Of a stretch of 64,000 nt of DNA, positions 34,300-47,937 are shown one piece after another. The stretch is taken from the NCBI GenBank assembly GCA_958299035.1, contig CATQJL010000305.1, positions 76,724,792 through 76,788,791 of the forward strand, read 5' to 3'. Within the stretch, counting starts at the first letter, position 1. Every line of letters starts with the position of its first letter. The DNA is from Cylicocyclus nassatus. Taxonomy: Eukaryota > Nematoda > Chromadorea > Rhabditida > Strongylidae. Under the pieces are notes generated by a model, which was not told where the DNA came from, searched no databases, and was given only the letters and a program-made list of their open reading frames with translations. The position numbers and the translations under genes are program-made.

Positions 34300-37200
34300 A
34301 TGCTGAGAGCATCAGCGCTCATTTTGGCGCTGAGTTCCACCGCCCTGGCCGTCTTCGAATGCTCCAGTCAAGAAACAACGGCTTTTGTTCGGATAGCCAG
34401 AGCTCGCTTGGACGGTACACCTGTCGTCGTTTCAACTGCGGGTAAGTACGGAAAACCTGCTTATTTACACTTGAGAGACAAATTTTCTGTTTCCTTACTG
34501 TAAGTGGTAGGGATGTTCTACATTCTCCTGGAATTAGTTTATGCTTTTTCTCTAAAATGTGATTTTTCTGCGCTATGGATCGGCTTATTGCTAGATGCGT
34601 AGTGTTGGTCATCATCCTCCCACCGTATGCATTGAATTTTTAGAAAATTCCCTCCATTTCGAATATTTTACCAAGCAAACATATTTTTCAACATACTACT
34701 TCCAAATTTCTCTCTGTGCTCAGTGTGAGTGAATCAGACAACAAAGTCATCATTTCTGCGGTCGATTATAAAACTAAATTTCAACAAAATTCATCGTTCA
34801 GCTTCTACGAACGGTCATCTCATATTCAATATCGAATGTAAAAATTCTATAAAAATCCATGGATTCTTTCCGACTAATCCTGGAACCACTAGAAATATAT
34901 GAACACTTTGGTAAAATTTCATGGAAAATCTAAAAATTACATGTTGATACTATTTTGAGCATTGCTCGACTACTGAATGCTCATATCGGATGTTGAGAGC
35001 CATCAAACAAGATGAACATAATGAGCGACCCCTTATGGTCCCATTATTGTTCCTGAAAAAAGCTTCGAAGCATGAATAGGCACCCTCTTGACACATTCAT
35101 ATAAGAGCAGCAAAAGAACTCCACTTAAAACGTCATTCTCAATGATTGCAATTCAGGTCACGACCTCACATGTGCTCAATACTGTAGAAATAACATTGAA
35201 CCTACTACCGGTGCTCAACGAGTGTGCGCATCGTTCAACTTTGATGGACGGGAAACTTGCTATTTCTTCGATGATGCTGCATCACCAGCTGGTAAGATTT
35301 CAGCCTCTTATGTTCTGAAAAATTTCGTAAACGTGTGCTGATTGTAGGTACCAGTCAGCTGACAGCTAATCCGTCAGCCAACAACTTCTACTATGAGAAA
35401 ACTTGCCTTCCTGGCGTTTCTGCCCATGAGGCTTGTACCTATCGTTCATTCTCGTTTGAGCGAATGCGAAAGACTGTTCTAGAAGGATTCGTGAGGAAAA
35501 GCGTTCAGGTAGATTTGGACTTAATTCTGTTCTTATGACAAATATATACAAAATCTTAGGACCGCAAAGAATCTTTACCAAATGGCTAAAACCTGCAGAT
35601 TCTTGGAGCTTCAGTAGGAAAATCTGACCAATTTCAATGAATCTAATCCTTTACCTCGTATCTACTTTATTACAAAGTGAAGAACATGTATTTTTTTCTT
35701 AAAACCAACATATTCAAAAATTTTGTAAGTTCGAGAATGTCACATCTTTGCTCTAAACTGCTTTGATTCCTCAAAAGAAAAATCGAAATATACATGTATT
35801 TGGAAATTATCCAATCTCTTTTATCCCAGCTCACTCCACTTCAAGTTCTTCAGAAGACCTCCTCATAAATGTCCGTAAAGTACCCCCTCCTACCCCCCCC
35901 CCCTCCGCCATCAAAGTGTTCTTTTGCCTTTCCAAGTATGTTACTTTTTGATAGGCGAAACATCTGACGAAAACGACACCCGTAACGGAAATTGAGGTTA
36001 ACGTGTCGGACATACGATTCCGCACGATTTTTCTATATCTCTCAAACATTCTACATTCCATTTATGGGATTTGGTACAGATCATTACGATAGAATACTTC
36101 AACGGAAGGGGTCTAATCGTAAGCATAAAAATGTGCTCGGAGCCCATGTAATATAATTCGTTATCAAAGCGATCGTGCTAGCGTGTAATTTCCAAAAATA
36201 TTGTTCTTGAAAAAGTGAGAAATATTCATTGAAGCTGCCACAAGCTTTTGCTCTTAATCTAAGAGAAACCAGAAAAACTTTAAAGAAATTATCGATTTTT
36301 AGGTGGCCAACCGAGAACAATGCCTATCAGCATGCCTCAAGGAAAAAGAATTCGTTTGCAAATCTGTAAACTACAACTATGATTCTTACCTTTGTGAACT
36401 TAGCACTGAGGACAGAAGGTAACCTATTACTGTTTTTCATTTTGGGTGGGTAAAGTTTACTTGTATGCTTAAACAGCACTTTTGTAGATCGAAGCCAACA
36501 CATCTTCGTATGGCTGATGGAGCTGTTGATTACTACGATAATAACTGCCTTACTCGTAGGTTACCTTTAATTCTTTTAAAATTAATAGCCTTAAAATTTA
36601 CTTGGTTTAGGCCAAAATCGATGCGGGCCATCGGGAGGAAACCTCGTCTTTGTAAAAACTACCAACTTTGAAATCAAATTCTATGATCACACGCAATCGG
36701 TTGAAGCTCAAGAATCTTACTGTCTACAAAAGTGCTTGGACTCTCTGAATACATTCTGCAGGTAACTACCTCCCCTGCTTTTTCTTCCCTCCCCCCCCCC
36801 CCCTCCCGCTCCAAAATTTGCTTACCTTAAATGTTTTAGATCCGTCGAATTCAACCCATCCGAGAAAAATTGCATCGTTTCCGATGAAGACACTTTCTCA
36901 CGAGCTGATCAACAAGGCCAAGTCGTCGGCAAAGATTACTATGAGCCAATTTGCGTTGCAGGTTAGTTGGAAACTTCTAAATCATGAGTGTAAAAAAACC
37001 AAAGACGCAGAAAACGACCATTTCCTGCCCTGAACCAGGAATTTGGGTCGTTTAGTCGGCGCAGCTGTCGTCATAGCGGCAAAGCGAAACCACTGACCTA
37101 GAAGAATCACTATCACCTTTAGGACAGATTCTTGCGCAAAAGTTAAGGGACCTGAAGAAAAAAAGGGAATGATTAGAATGTATTTTGCAGCATAATCTTT

Positions 37201-40200
37201 GAAGTAACTTTTTAACGCCCTTCCCCACTCAGCGAATTATGATCTTGAATTTTTGCGAAAAGGTTCTCCTTGTCCCCAAAGAAATCAAAATAAGAAAGTA
37301 GCGCTTGCATTAAAAAAAACCTTCGAATCATAGTAGCGAGAAACAGTGAGAAATATTTCAAATTATCATGTTTTTCTAAGGTTCAGAAGTTCTCGTTCAC
37401 AGGAAAAATATTTTCGAATGAAAAGACTATCATCAATTCCCGAAATTGTCCGCAAAAACAAAACTTTTCCCCTTTTTTTTCAATTTGGAAAGAAACTTTG
37501 AACCGTCTGCTTCAATGAAGTTTCTGAAAGAACTACTTTCTCTCAGAAAAGTACATTTTCACTTTGCTACCGTATATCTCTGACTACCATAAATATCAAT
37601 TTTTATGAAATGGGATCTTGCTCTAAACTTCGAAAGATACAGAAATATATATCAAAATTTTTGTCTCAAATTTTGCGGAAAAAACTGTGAAGCTTTGTGA
37701 AATTACTAAAAAACTGAACATATCTTCTTTAGAAACCCGTCTACACTTTCACTGTATACCGTATATCTTTGATTATTTGTTAAGAAAGCCCAATACCGTA
37801 TTTTTGGCCACCGTATTCTTGTTAATCTCAATAAAATGTAGACTCCTCTCATATAAAAATTGTTACTTGAATGTCTCCTTTCTTTTTCTGAAAATTCCAT
37901 AACTTTAGAAGGGCCTCGGTGATTGTTCCTCACATCCTGTTTCAGAATTTCTGTTTTTTAAACCATAGCTGTCCGTAACGCCTCAATCTCTGATGCAAAA
38001 ACTGTACTTGAGATAGCAAACGGACATTTGACTCATCGAACAGGTTTCTGAAGAAATCGAAATCTTTTGATCCTGTTCGAGGATTCGGTTTGCGTCCAAT
38101 TGTAATGGTTATCACGCTTTCTGACAATGCAAATAAAAACCGCAGAGGGGCTATGTATCACATCGGGAAGGGGGAGGGGGGGGGGGGGGAGGGGGAGGGG
38201 AAGAGGCACGATTACGAACGATGTTGCAAAGTAGGACAACGGCGATGTGTACGACAGATAGTGTGCTAAGACGTCCTTCACCTTCATTCGTGATCGTCAC
38301 AAATACCGACAAAGTATCTGGGGGAAGGAGTGATAAGAGAATTCTTTTTGGGGAGCGGGAACAGATATTTTTCGAATGGAAAACAATTTCCAGTATTCTG
38401 TAACCTTTCAAACTTTTCGCAAGGTTCCAACTTTGCAAAAATTTCTTTGCAGGGCTTTTGAACAAATTATATGGTGTAACTCATCCGGACCATTTCCCAA
38501 AACTTTTGTGACTCTTTTTTCAGAGAGCAGGAGGGGGGGGGGGCAGAGAAAAGGAAGACTCAACGCTGGACGGTTCTATCTTTCAAGCAAAAAAAAATCT
38601 TGATAAGCTATCGGGTTTTACTTTGATCACGAATAGAAGGAAACTGGGAAGGACAGTTGATAGAAAGCGCAATTTGAATTTTTTTACGGTTTTCAACTTT
38701 CTTTAGAATACCCTAAAAATCCTATGACACAAAATAGCGAAGCTACTCATTTTGATTCGAAAAAAAAAATCCTTTTCATGCGAGTACTCCCATTAAAATT
38801 AGCTTATACCATTTACTCTAATTTTAAAAATCCAATGGAAAATTCAAGATTTTTGATAGAAATGAATAATTTTCAGCTGACCTCTCCTCATCGACTTGCC
38901 GCCAGCAAGCGGCATTTGAACGATTCATTGGATCTTCTATTGAGGGCGAGGTAAGTAAATTGGAAGTGAAAAAAATGCAAAAATGGGAATACTAAAAAAA
39001 ATTTTTTTATAGATTGTTGCCTCCGCTCAAGGAGTCACCATTGCTGATTGCATATCGTTGTGCTTCCAAAATCTCAATTGCAAGAGCATTAATTATGATA
39101 GGTAAGGTTTGGTTTACCCATTTCTTAGCTAACCTAAAAATATCCAAAATTCAATAAGTAAGGTCTTTTACTATTGTTCTTTATAAATTCTTGTGCAGAA
39201 ATTTTTCATGTGAAGAAAGTTGTGCTCTTCTGCAGCTTATTCCTCGGAAAATTTGTGAAAAATTTCACAATGGAATAATTTTTCAGAACTGCAGCTACTT
39301 GCTTCATCTATGCTCTTGGCCGTGCCGATGCTAATGTAAAAGCTAATCCCGCTATGGATTACTACGAGTTCAACTGTGGTAGGTGCAGCGGTTTTTTTAC
39401 TTATTTTTTGAGAAAAAGAATTCTGGTTCTACGAAAATGAGCAAGAAGGACAACTCTACACCCTAAAAGGCAACTATCATCATGTGTTTTGCAGAATCAC
39501 AATTTGGAGGCATGGCTCTTTGTACCAATGAAGGCATCCGGTTTATTGTTAACACTAAGGAACCATACACTGGTGCCATCTACGCTGCTGAAAGATTTTC
39601 GACTTGCTCACAGGTAAGAAAAATATTCTTAAAATTCTAGTGTTCAGTTCTTATGCTAATAGTTTCTAGGTTGTCGAAAATGCCAAGCAAATCAGCATCA
39701 CATTCCCACCCCCCACGGTGTCATCTGATTGCGGAACTGTTATTCGGGTAAGAGATAAATATCCGCACATTGTTTATTTTTTTTACAAAATTATACTACG
39801 CTTTATAGGATGGAAAGATGGAAGCACTGGTTGTTGTATCTCTTGATGGTGTCCTTCCACATCAAGTAACCACTGAGTGGGATCGATTCTACCGAGTGTC
39901 TTGCGATGTATCCATGGATAAGATGACCAAGGAAGGATCCGTAGTCGTTACCACAATCTATGAGGCTAGGTAGGGGCACGGTACACGTTTTATTTTTACA
40001 TAATGCAAAAGTTGCTAATTTAGCTCACAAAACACTACCGTCTTGGAAGTAGCCACTCCTCCTCCAGTTACCGCTGAACTTACCATCCTCAACCAGCTCG
40101 AAGAGCCTCTTCACAAGGTCACTTGTTTTTTGGTTGTGTCTTTCCCCATCTCTTTTCAAATAAAAATTTTTGAGGCAGTTTTCGAATTTTTGACATTTTA

Positions 40201-41137
40201 GGCCTCGATCGGAGACCCACTTATGTTGGTGATCACCTCTGAACAAGCCGGACCTCATAACATGATGATCACTGAATGCACCGCCACCAGAGTCGGAGGT
40301 TTCGGAGACAGCGTGCCTTTTACCCTCATTGAAAATGGGTATGTCAAGCACCACTCAGAGTCTCCTCTTTCACATTAACAAGGAATTTGATGATTTTAGA
40401 TGCCCACGATATCCCGCTTTAGTAGGACCAGTCGAGCAAGATTTCGACAAGAATCGACTGAAGAGCGATTTGCGTGCGTTCCGTCTTGATGGCTCTTACG
40501 ATGTCCAGATAATCTGCTCGATTATGTTCTGTGCTGGACCAAATGGATGTCCAGTGGTCAGTATGAACCATTTCATTCTTGGAGTCCTTTTTTATTACAC
40601 GGCCCCCCAAAATTGAAGGGCCCAAGTTCACAGAAAGAACTGGTTTTTGTCGCTTTTGAATGATCAAAAAATTCAAAAATCATATTTCGACCATAATCAA
40701 TAGTTTCCAAACCAGTTGAAGGTGTTTGGACCTCATTGCAAACTATTTGTTTCAGTCGAATTGCCTCGATTCCGGCACGAATGAGCTGTTCATGTCTCAC
40801 GGACGTAAGAAGCGTTCGGCACCTCCTACTGAAGGTCAGTCCGAAGAGACCCTTTCCGCAATCATCCGAGTGCTAGCAAAGGGTGAGGAAGACGAGCTGC
40901 AGTCAAACAATCACACTATGCATAGGTAAGAGAGATCTTTATATTTTTGTTCAGATAATTCGGAAAAATTTTCACTTTTTCAGCCTGCACCCTCTTGACG
41001 ACCTGGTGTGCATGTCCGAGACGTGGTTTGTCTCTTCTGTAGTCTCTGTATCCGTCTTATGTTTACTCTTCTCTGCTCTTATCGTTGTCTGGGGCTGTCA
41101 CTCCCTTAACACTGCCAAATCGAAACTACCCAAATGA
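34300..41137 (+). CDS. noah-2: NOAH/NompA-type PAN- and ZP-domain apical matrix protein, 739 aa
   Basis: Eighteen phase-consistent exons: 34300-34441, 35157-35291, 35348-35508, 36303-36418, 36488-36555, 36611-36761, 36840-36961, 38877-38950, 39013-39101, 39287-39378, 39495-39613, 39670-39747, 39809-39969, 40024-40117, 40202-40338, 40400-40556, 40756-40925, 40984-41137. Order: signal peptide (residues 1-18), four cysteine-rich PAN/apple modules (about 20-113, 118-208, 211-300, 305-386), a ZP domain (about 390-645), a furin-type site HGRKKR (about 649), and a membrane helix (SVVSVSVLCLLFSALIVVW, about 706-725) with a short basic tail. This is the architecture of C. elegans NOAH-1/NOAH-2 and Drosophila NompA, which build the embryonic sheath and cuticle-anchoring matrix. 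The length and four PAN modules favour NOAH-2, but the paralogue call is from memory. ZP proteins are released by furin cleavage and polymerise. No defects are seen; the largest intron is 36962-38876. Confidence 0.9.
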
Positions 41138-42758
41138 GTTGTTGAGTAGGTAAAGAAATTCTAATAATTGATGGTGCCGTTTCTGTGCAAGCTCAGCTGT
41201 CTTTCACTGGTGCATTAGTGGAGATGTAAATTCAAATTCGCTGTGAACTGTTTCTTTCTCAGTTTGTTATTGACTCGCCAATGTGGTGCTCTGTCAAGTT
41301 TTTCGTCTTTTTGATATTCTTGAACACTTTATCATTCATAATGCGTGTTACCGATTTCTCAACATTCCTTGCCTTTCTCTTTCTTTCAGATATTGTTGTT
41401 TATGTTTGTAGACAAGAATTGATGAATATGAAGTTTTATATTATGTTGCCTGTATATTGAATATTCATACAGCATTATGAGACTTCAAAGTGCTACCTGA
41501 AATGCTCTTTGGCCTTCAAACCTGGGCATTTTGTGTGTGTCGTTATATTTGTGGCCAACTATTTTCTTGTCGAATATGCTCTTAGTCCCTACTTTGACGA
41601 ATTCGTTTTCTTCGAAGGTCTGAACATAGATCAAAGACATTTTGATTTGTTCACCACCACCATGAGCCGCCTCTTATGTTGATTCTAAACCTCGCTCAGC
41701 AAGCAGCGTAGCAGACCAATTGCTGCGCTCTTTCGACGAGGATTTCCAGTTTTTCGAGAAAGTTTGAGGATGACCATCACCCTAGCTCAACACAAGGCAT
41801 TGATTAAGACTGCGAGAGCGTAAGGTAGCTAGAAGCGTTCGAATCACGAAGGCTAGCATCATGATATTTGTAACGGGTACCACTTGTAAATATACACCGC
41901 AAACAACTTTTCCGAGAATTATGTCCATCAACCGAGCACAAGTGCAAGATGAGATTGTCTTAGGTGACATAGATAGCTAAAACTGGTAGAATGGATCATG
42001 GGCACAAGTCTGGTTCGTTTCGCAGCTTAGCTCATACACTGCCTCCTACCCCAAGTGAGGTTTAACTGCAAAGTAGAGGGGCCCTTGGAGATATGCGGTA
42101 CAGATCAAAATGCTCACGATCTGCGTTTAATCCTCTAAAGAAGAGAAACCTCTGAAATCTGGGTGATAAAGCATACACACCAAGAAACCTGGCTGGCGCA
42201 AAACCATGAGTGATTTCTTGACTTTTCTTGCAACAGAATTGTATTTTATTTCATGGGGCCTTACTGTGGGATTGAGTATTTGTGCGACGACAGGCAAAAA
42301 TTGCTGTACTATCAGCACAAGATTGTTTCAATTTTTAGCTTGCCTTTATAGCCAGTGTATTTAGGGTACTATGCAATCTATGCATGGCGGACATCTCAAC
42401 AATGAGTTGAAACTGTGTTTCTGTATGCGAAGCATGTTTATCGTATGCTTATTTGGTAAACTACATAACATGACGATATTACTACCACCCGCGGATCTTC
42501 AAGCAAAGCAGCAAAGTAGACGTGACAGAATCAATAAATAGAAGAGGCACATCCTTGCCCTCTGTCTTATCTGGAGAGTCAAACGGTTTGGGTCCGGCGG
42601 CGGACCCGCCCGGACACTGCGCCGAGTTTGCAAAGCCGTTCCTCTACTACTGTGAATACAGTCGAATCATTTTATATGATTATGTATGTCACTACACATA
42701 TTGTCCATCTTTGGCGTCTTCATCCTGGATTTTAGGAACAGATAACCTTTCTGGTATA
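41138..42758. other. No supported gene; 3' flank of the NOAH-type gene
   Basis: The first few hundred bases are probably 3' UTR. Minus frames at 41782-41970 and 42127-42318 look partly coding (LIVQQFLPVVAQILNPTVRP) but lack splice sites or recognisable homology, so I treat them as possible relics. Confidence 0.4.
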
Positions 42759-43062
42759 GGCGCCGCAAAACTTAATTGCCCGCGCCGTGCCTTGAACACC
42801 AGCGTAAGCGAGCGGTCGTCGCGAACGACTGTCAGCGTTCACTATATTCCAAGAAATCTTTCTTTGATTTCCATACTGTTCTCGTCAATGCAAGGTATAT
42901 CTTGAGGAAAGCTCCCTTCAAAAGCTTGAAAAAATATGCGTGGAAAGAGTGCGCGCTTATTGTCGTTTGCAAAAAGCCTGTAGCGCTTCGGGACCAGACG
43001 GTTCCAGCCGCGCCGCGCTTTGGTGTTCAAAGCGACGCGTGGCAATTGGATTTTGCGGGGCC
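42759..43062. repeat. ~300-bp inverted-repeat element
   Basis: Left end GGCGCCGCAAAACTTAATTG pairs with right end GGCCCCGCAAAATCCAATTG (opposite strand). GCCTTGAACACC and GGTGTTCAAAGC continue the stem. Probably a MITE; the flanks TATA and TGTA give no clear duplication. Confidence 0.7.
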
Positions 43063-43297
43063 TGTAAGTGTTTTCGATATTTTCTCCATGTTTTTTTCTC
43101 CTTTTTAGGTAACTAGTCACCACAAAGTGATGTAAGCGATAACAATCGGTCGGTCTCTTGCGTTTCTGCGATTGCAATTCTAGGATGCGGACGCCAAAGG
43201 TGGACAGTGTGTGCAGTTACACATGATCATCAAAATATCGACTGTACACGTTTTACACTGAAGGCTAAAAGGCACAGAAGTTCTTTCTCTTTTTGGG

Positions 43298-43408
43298 GGC
43301 CAGACTGCGCGGCGTAACCACGTACGCAGCAAACGCGCCATATCTTTATGCACATTTGCGTACACGTTGCGTACGCCGCGTACGAAGTATGCGCCGCGCA
43401 GTCTGGCC
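43298..43408. repeat. ~110-bp GC-rich hairpin element
   Basis: GGGGGCCAGACTGCGCGGCG on the left pairs with CGCCGCGCAGTCTGGCCC on the right. Internal CGTACGCAGC and GCGTACGCCGCGTACG repeats. Small MITE-like element. Confidence 0.72.
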
Positions 43409-43651
43409 CAACCCTTATACAAAGTCTTGAGTCGTGCTCAATCCTGTTTGTGGTGTGGTAGGCCACCCTTCCTATCAAACCAGAAAGTATCAGTCTATTT
43501 TGCAAAAGAAAACTACAAATAAAAAATGTGGCTCATTGTGTCGATTGACAAATATGCGAAAAAACAGCAGTTAACTTTACCACTTTATTGTTAATTACGA
43601 ATCAATTGACTCGACATAAGGTTAGAGTAATGTCGTATTGGTTTCGCCCTC

Positions 43652-46600
43652 TCATTTGCGCTTCTCAGAAATTTGCTTCGGCTTTCGCTTCCTTGGCGCT
43701 AACAACGATTCTGGTGAACCGTACTCCTCGATGGTGGTTATAGGAGGATTTGCTGAAAACATATTGATTATTAAGTCATCAAATGAACTCAATTTTTTTC
43801 AAACATGATATTCCATCAATATTTTAACTTTTAAGAGCGTTGCTTTCACACAAGAATCATATGCTTGAACTATATTTGCATACTGCTTCATCTCGTCACC
43901 CTGATTGCTAATTGATTCATTTCTATTTTTGACCCAGCCTTCAGTCTCCTTATTCAAGACGAAGATAGTACAATCTAGTAATACTTCAGGCTTACGAGGA
44001 GGTGGAGGCGGAGGTGATCCAGCTGCGATTGTGTAGAACTTCTGTTGTTGGAAACGTAGTCCACCCTGGTTTGGAGGTAGACATCCCGTGCCACCGATCT
44101 GAAAAATCTCGATGAGTGTTTGCATCAGATTAGAATGATTTCCAGACCTCATGCAACTTCCTCAAAGCACCATAACGTCTCCATGGATCAGCTTTAGAGC
44201 GGTTACAACGCTTAAATGATCTGCAAAAAAAGGTCTTCTAGACTGAGATTATACTGATCCCTAAGTTCCGAAACAGTTTCAGCACAATACTTCGACTGCT
44301 GTGTCAGCAACTGTTCCGGAACTTGCGGATCAGTATAAACCCAGCCTATGCCCGTTAGGAGGCCTCTCGATATTCAGAAATTTTTGAAAAGGCACTCGAC
44401 CTCTGATTAAGCGCTCCTTTTCCAATATCGTATGTTGTTTGTATTGAATTCCAACTAACACTTGAATTCGGTAGATTAACCACGTCTGCCTTAAAAGTTA
44501 GAGTTTTCATCTATCATCGGTCCCAGATTCGTGTGGAGGTGGAGTCTTGCCAACTCACCGCGTGACGGTTTTTGCTAGCGAGAGATTACGAAAAGCAATG
44601 CTATGACGTGGAGGTTTAGCAGGTTTACATGTGTTATCAGGCAAAGTCTGTAATACACCTCCACACGAATCTGGGAGCCGATCATATGTGCTATGATGTC
44701 TGGGAAACGGCGGTTTTGCTATAGTGCAAGAAATTTAAAGTAATAGAAGAAAAGGGTTTCTGGTCTGATGGAATTTTTTTTCGTTCAGTTTGACTTCAAC
44801 TGTCCTCTGAAGAATAAGGTTTAGTTACCTTTTCTGTTACAATTTTTTCTGGCATTAATCGCTGCACATGTGTAGGATGGGGATTCTCGAATAAACGTCT
44901 TATTTCTTCTTCATATCTTTCCTTAACATGACTAATTGAATTGACACAGATTTTCTCGTCTAACGTCTACATTTTTCGTTTACACACTCTTTCCTTAAAC
45001 TTTTCCATACTTACAAATATATTTGCATTACAGTGCATTATAATAAACCATTTCTTTGCGCCAGTGGAAACTTACTTTATACCTGATCTGAGGTCAGTTT
45101 ATTTCGATTTCCTTTTCCCTTTCTTTTTCTATGCTTACGATATCCCTGCGGATCGTATTTATACCTGGTTTTCCGTATAGTGAAGGAAAAAGTTAGTTAG
45201 TTTTTTCCACTTTCTTTTACACAAATCAACACGTTTATAGACAAAAATTTTCCATGAGAAAAATTAAGATTGGAATGCAGTTGATTTGCAAACGTACAAC
45301 AATCATGCGAGCCTCTGCGCGAGCTCGATGCCGTCTATCCTCCGGAGACGGTAAGTTGGTACCAGAGTAATTCTGGGAAAAAGCACTGTTTTGATAATTG
45401 GCTAGCCCCTGTAAGACACACAAAAAGGTTCGCACACCTCCAGTAGCCTTTTCGAATAAGAAGTAGAGTGCGTTTGGCGCATGTCCGCAAGAGTATTGAA
45501 GACGCCGAATCCTTTATCCCTTACTTTACCGTTCATTAAATGAACCTTTTGTTTTCGGACTAGCAACTACTATAGATAAAGACGATCTTCGAGAGCAGAT
45601 TGTTTAATGCTATAATGATAAGGAAAATGCATTATGTGTTTGTGTAATCTGCATGGGAAGTCAGCTTTTTGCTTTATCTTGTTTTCCTACTAGTTGTTGC
45701 AGTCGCAGGCAGTGTGGTGGCTCGGTAGGCTCTAAGCACCCAAACTTAAAAAGCGGTGTTCAGGCAAACTTAGGCGCATGCGTTTTTCGCTCGGAAACTG
45801 ATGAAAGGGCTATAACTAAGCATTGCCCAAGCGGCAGCGCAAATGATCCACTCACGGATGAGAAATCCGTGAGTGGATCATTTGCGATCATCCCCAAAAC
45901 CTTCGCACCCGTGCCGACCATAACCCGGAATGACGTCGCTCACTTTAACTATGTTCGCGCTGGGACTCATCCCAACTACTCGAGAGTTATGCTCAGGCGC
46001 AAGCGCCGAGTGTTTGGTTACGGCTTTCTCAACCGTGAATGGATTAATTTACGCTGCCATTTGGGCAGTGCTTCAGCTATTGCCTACTTGTCAGTTTCCA
46101 GGCAAAAAACCCATGCGCCCAGATTTGCCTACATCGCTTTTAACTCAAGTAGCCAAGACTCGCTTGCTTGTGAGTACGACTCTATACTCTACGACTCTAC
46201 TCTCGACTCTACTCTACTCTACTCTACTCTACGACTCGATACTTAACCTACACGTGCCCTAACGCGTGCGACAAAACTAAAATCTACAGATTTACTAAGC
46301 TAATACACGAAAGTAAAGCCCTAACACGGTACAAGGTGCGTCTCCCGTTCTACCGGGTGCGCGTCCAACCAAATCGCGAACATGATGCTCTCAAGGCTTC
46401 TCTCAAGTTAGCCATCGTACGCCGCCAAGGATGACACGTTAAATCAGCCTCTCCGCTCCCAAAACTCTTTAGCACTTACTATCCTCAATCCCAAAAGTTC
46501 CAAGTATTCGCTCAAAATCAATCCAAGATTCATTCCGATTTCAGCTCAAGCTCAATTACGATTCGCTCGACCGCTAACATGACAAAGACGATACAAAGCG

Positions 46601-47119
46601 GGGGCTCAGCAGGTCGGTGAACACACAATATAGCACCAGGAAAAATGACAAACGAAAGCAGATGGACGCCCTAATCAGGCGCCGCCGCTATAGTCTGGCT
46701 AACAGCGCGCTTTGGCAAGAAAAGGCCCGGAGGCGATTGTGACAATGCGTGTAAAATACCGTAATTATCGTCGGGTAGCGCTGCAAACAATGTTCCCGGC
46801 CAGTATACTTTTAGGAGAGCTCGCACAGCACAGCCGCGACAAGCAGGAAGGGGAAATAGAAAAAAAACAAGTAATTTTACTCACCTTGCGTTCCTCGAGT
46901 GATAAATTTTTTACTTTTTCTCTGAACGGATACGGTACTTCATCTACGCTCATGTCTGAGATACCTTCAATTATCAAAGAGAACACGTCCACGATGAATC
47001 TACAGACCTACAGCTGGATCCATGTTAGTAGTAGAAGTGGTAGTTGTTGTAGGGGTAACCGTGGCTATAGGAGCTGGAGTAATTTGTGTAGGCTCTGTGA
47101 CGAGCTGAGGTATCTGTTG
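43652..47119 (-). CDS. Multi-exon gene for a basic, proline-rich protein of unknown function
   Basis: Exons: 47008-47119 (QQIPQLVTEPTQITPAPIAT then a threonine-rich run), 46885-46955 (DMSVDEVPYPFREKVKNLS), 45298-45408 (GLANYQNSAFSQNYSG then SPEDRRHRARAEARM), ~45083-45170 (YDPQGYRKHRKRKGKGNRNK), 44829-44931 (HVKERYEEEIRRLFENPHPT), 44559-44718 (KPPFPRHHSTYDRLPDSCGG), 44148-44220 (SFKRCNRSKADPWRRYGAL), 43996-44098 (IGGTGCLPPNQGGLRFQQQK then PPPPPP) and 43652-43752 (NPPITTIEEYGSPESLLAPR, then KRKPKQISEKRK and a stop). The first three and last four join in phase. The junctions around the 45083 and 44829 exons do not, so a small exon is probably missed. The basic C-terminus resembles a nuclear localisation signal. 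No domain recognised and no signal peptide. The 5' exon is unresolved. Confidence 0.55.
45762..46130. mobile_element. ~370-bp foldback element within an intron
   Basis: AGGCAAACTTAGGCGCATGC pairs with the right end (opposite strand AGGCAAATCTGGGCGCATGG). Pairing continues through CGGAAACTGA, GCTATAACTAAGCATTGCCC and GGCAGCG segments. It lies in the long intron 45409-46884 of the basic-protein gene. No target duplication is clear. Confidence 0.75.
45838..45886. repeat. Perfect 22-bp hairpin
   Basis: CGCAAATGATCCACTCACGG at 45838 onwards pairs perfectly (22 bp) with 45865-45886 across a 5-base loop. It lies inside one arm of the surrounding foldback element, so is not simply its axis of symmetry. 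Confidence 0.93.
46180..46236. repeat. Short tandem repeat (ACTCT)n
   Basis: Repeated CGACTCTA and CTACTCTACTCTACTCT units, imperfect, read directly. Confidence 0.9.
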
Positions 47120-47937
47120 CTGTAAAAAAATTGGGTTTTTTGAATTATCGATTCCTTGTACCCAACATCAAAGTCTTGCTTTCATCAATTAAACATGTTA
47201 CTAATGGTAGTAATTTGGTCGAATTCATACATAATGTGATGGTCCAACAATATTTCCTGATCAGAAAGGACCTCATCACAAGGTCAGCCTGATTGTTGGA
47301 GGCGCCAGTCTAGACCGCACCGAGTCAAGCCAAAATCAGGGGCCTCTGCGATAGAAAAGATGGAGAAGTGCAGGCCTGGGCAGGCTTCAGCTTTTAGTTG
47401 CGAGGTGACTTGGCATTCTAGCTGTCCATAACTCATAGTATGCGCATTCCCAATGTACGGAAGATGAAGTATTTTACTCATCTATGAAATTTACACACAT
47501 TACAATACCACCCACAGAATGTGCAAAATTTCCGTTAATGTTGCGGAATTTCGGTCCGCGAAATTCCCGGAATTTCGCGACATTTCGAAAATTTTGCGGA
47601 ACTCCGGGAATAAAATTACGCGGCGCCATAACTTCCTGCGCAATGAATATTTTCTGAACCCGAAAGCAGCATTGTGTTCAGCTCGTCAAGGAGAATCTTT
47701 TGATGTGCCGTATGTCCTCTAAATTCCGTTTCCACGTTTCTCAAATTCTTCCGCAGAGGTGCTTTCGCAAGGATGTAACGCAGCTCCCATCCAACGTAAA
47801 AGATACCAGTAAGTACTTTTCGAAAGTGGTGTTTTTGCAGATCACAATGCGCTAAAAAGTAGTCTAAAGACGTCTGGCAGATCCCCAGATCGCCTGGTGA
47901 CTGAGATCTCGAGAAAATTAGGTCTTAGGCCCCGTAC

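Noticed and set aside
46260..46420. tRNA-like GC-rich segment
   Set aside because: I could not fold an acceptor stem with D and T arms at the right spacing.
46885..46999. Longer version of the second exon starting before DMSVDEV
   Set aside because: Reading upstream meets stops or phase conflicts; the TATCTCAG acceptor at 46956 joins the preceding exon in phase.
47284..47481. First exon of the basic-protein gene (MSKILHLPYIGNAHTMSYGQ)
   Set aside because: A splice at CAA|GTCACC would fit in phase, but the rest of the frame shows no coding signal; too weak to include.
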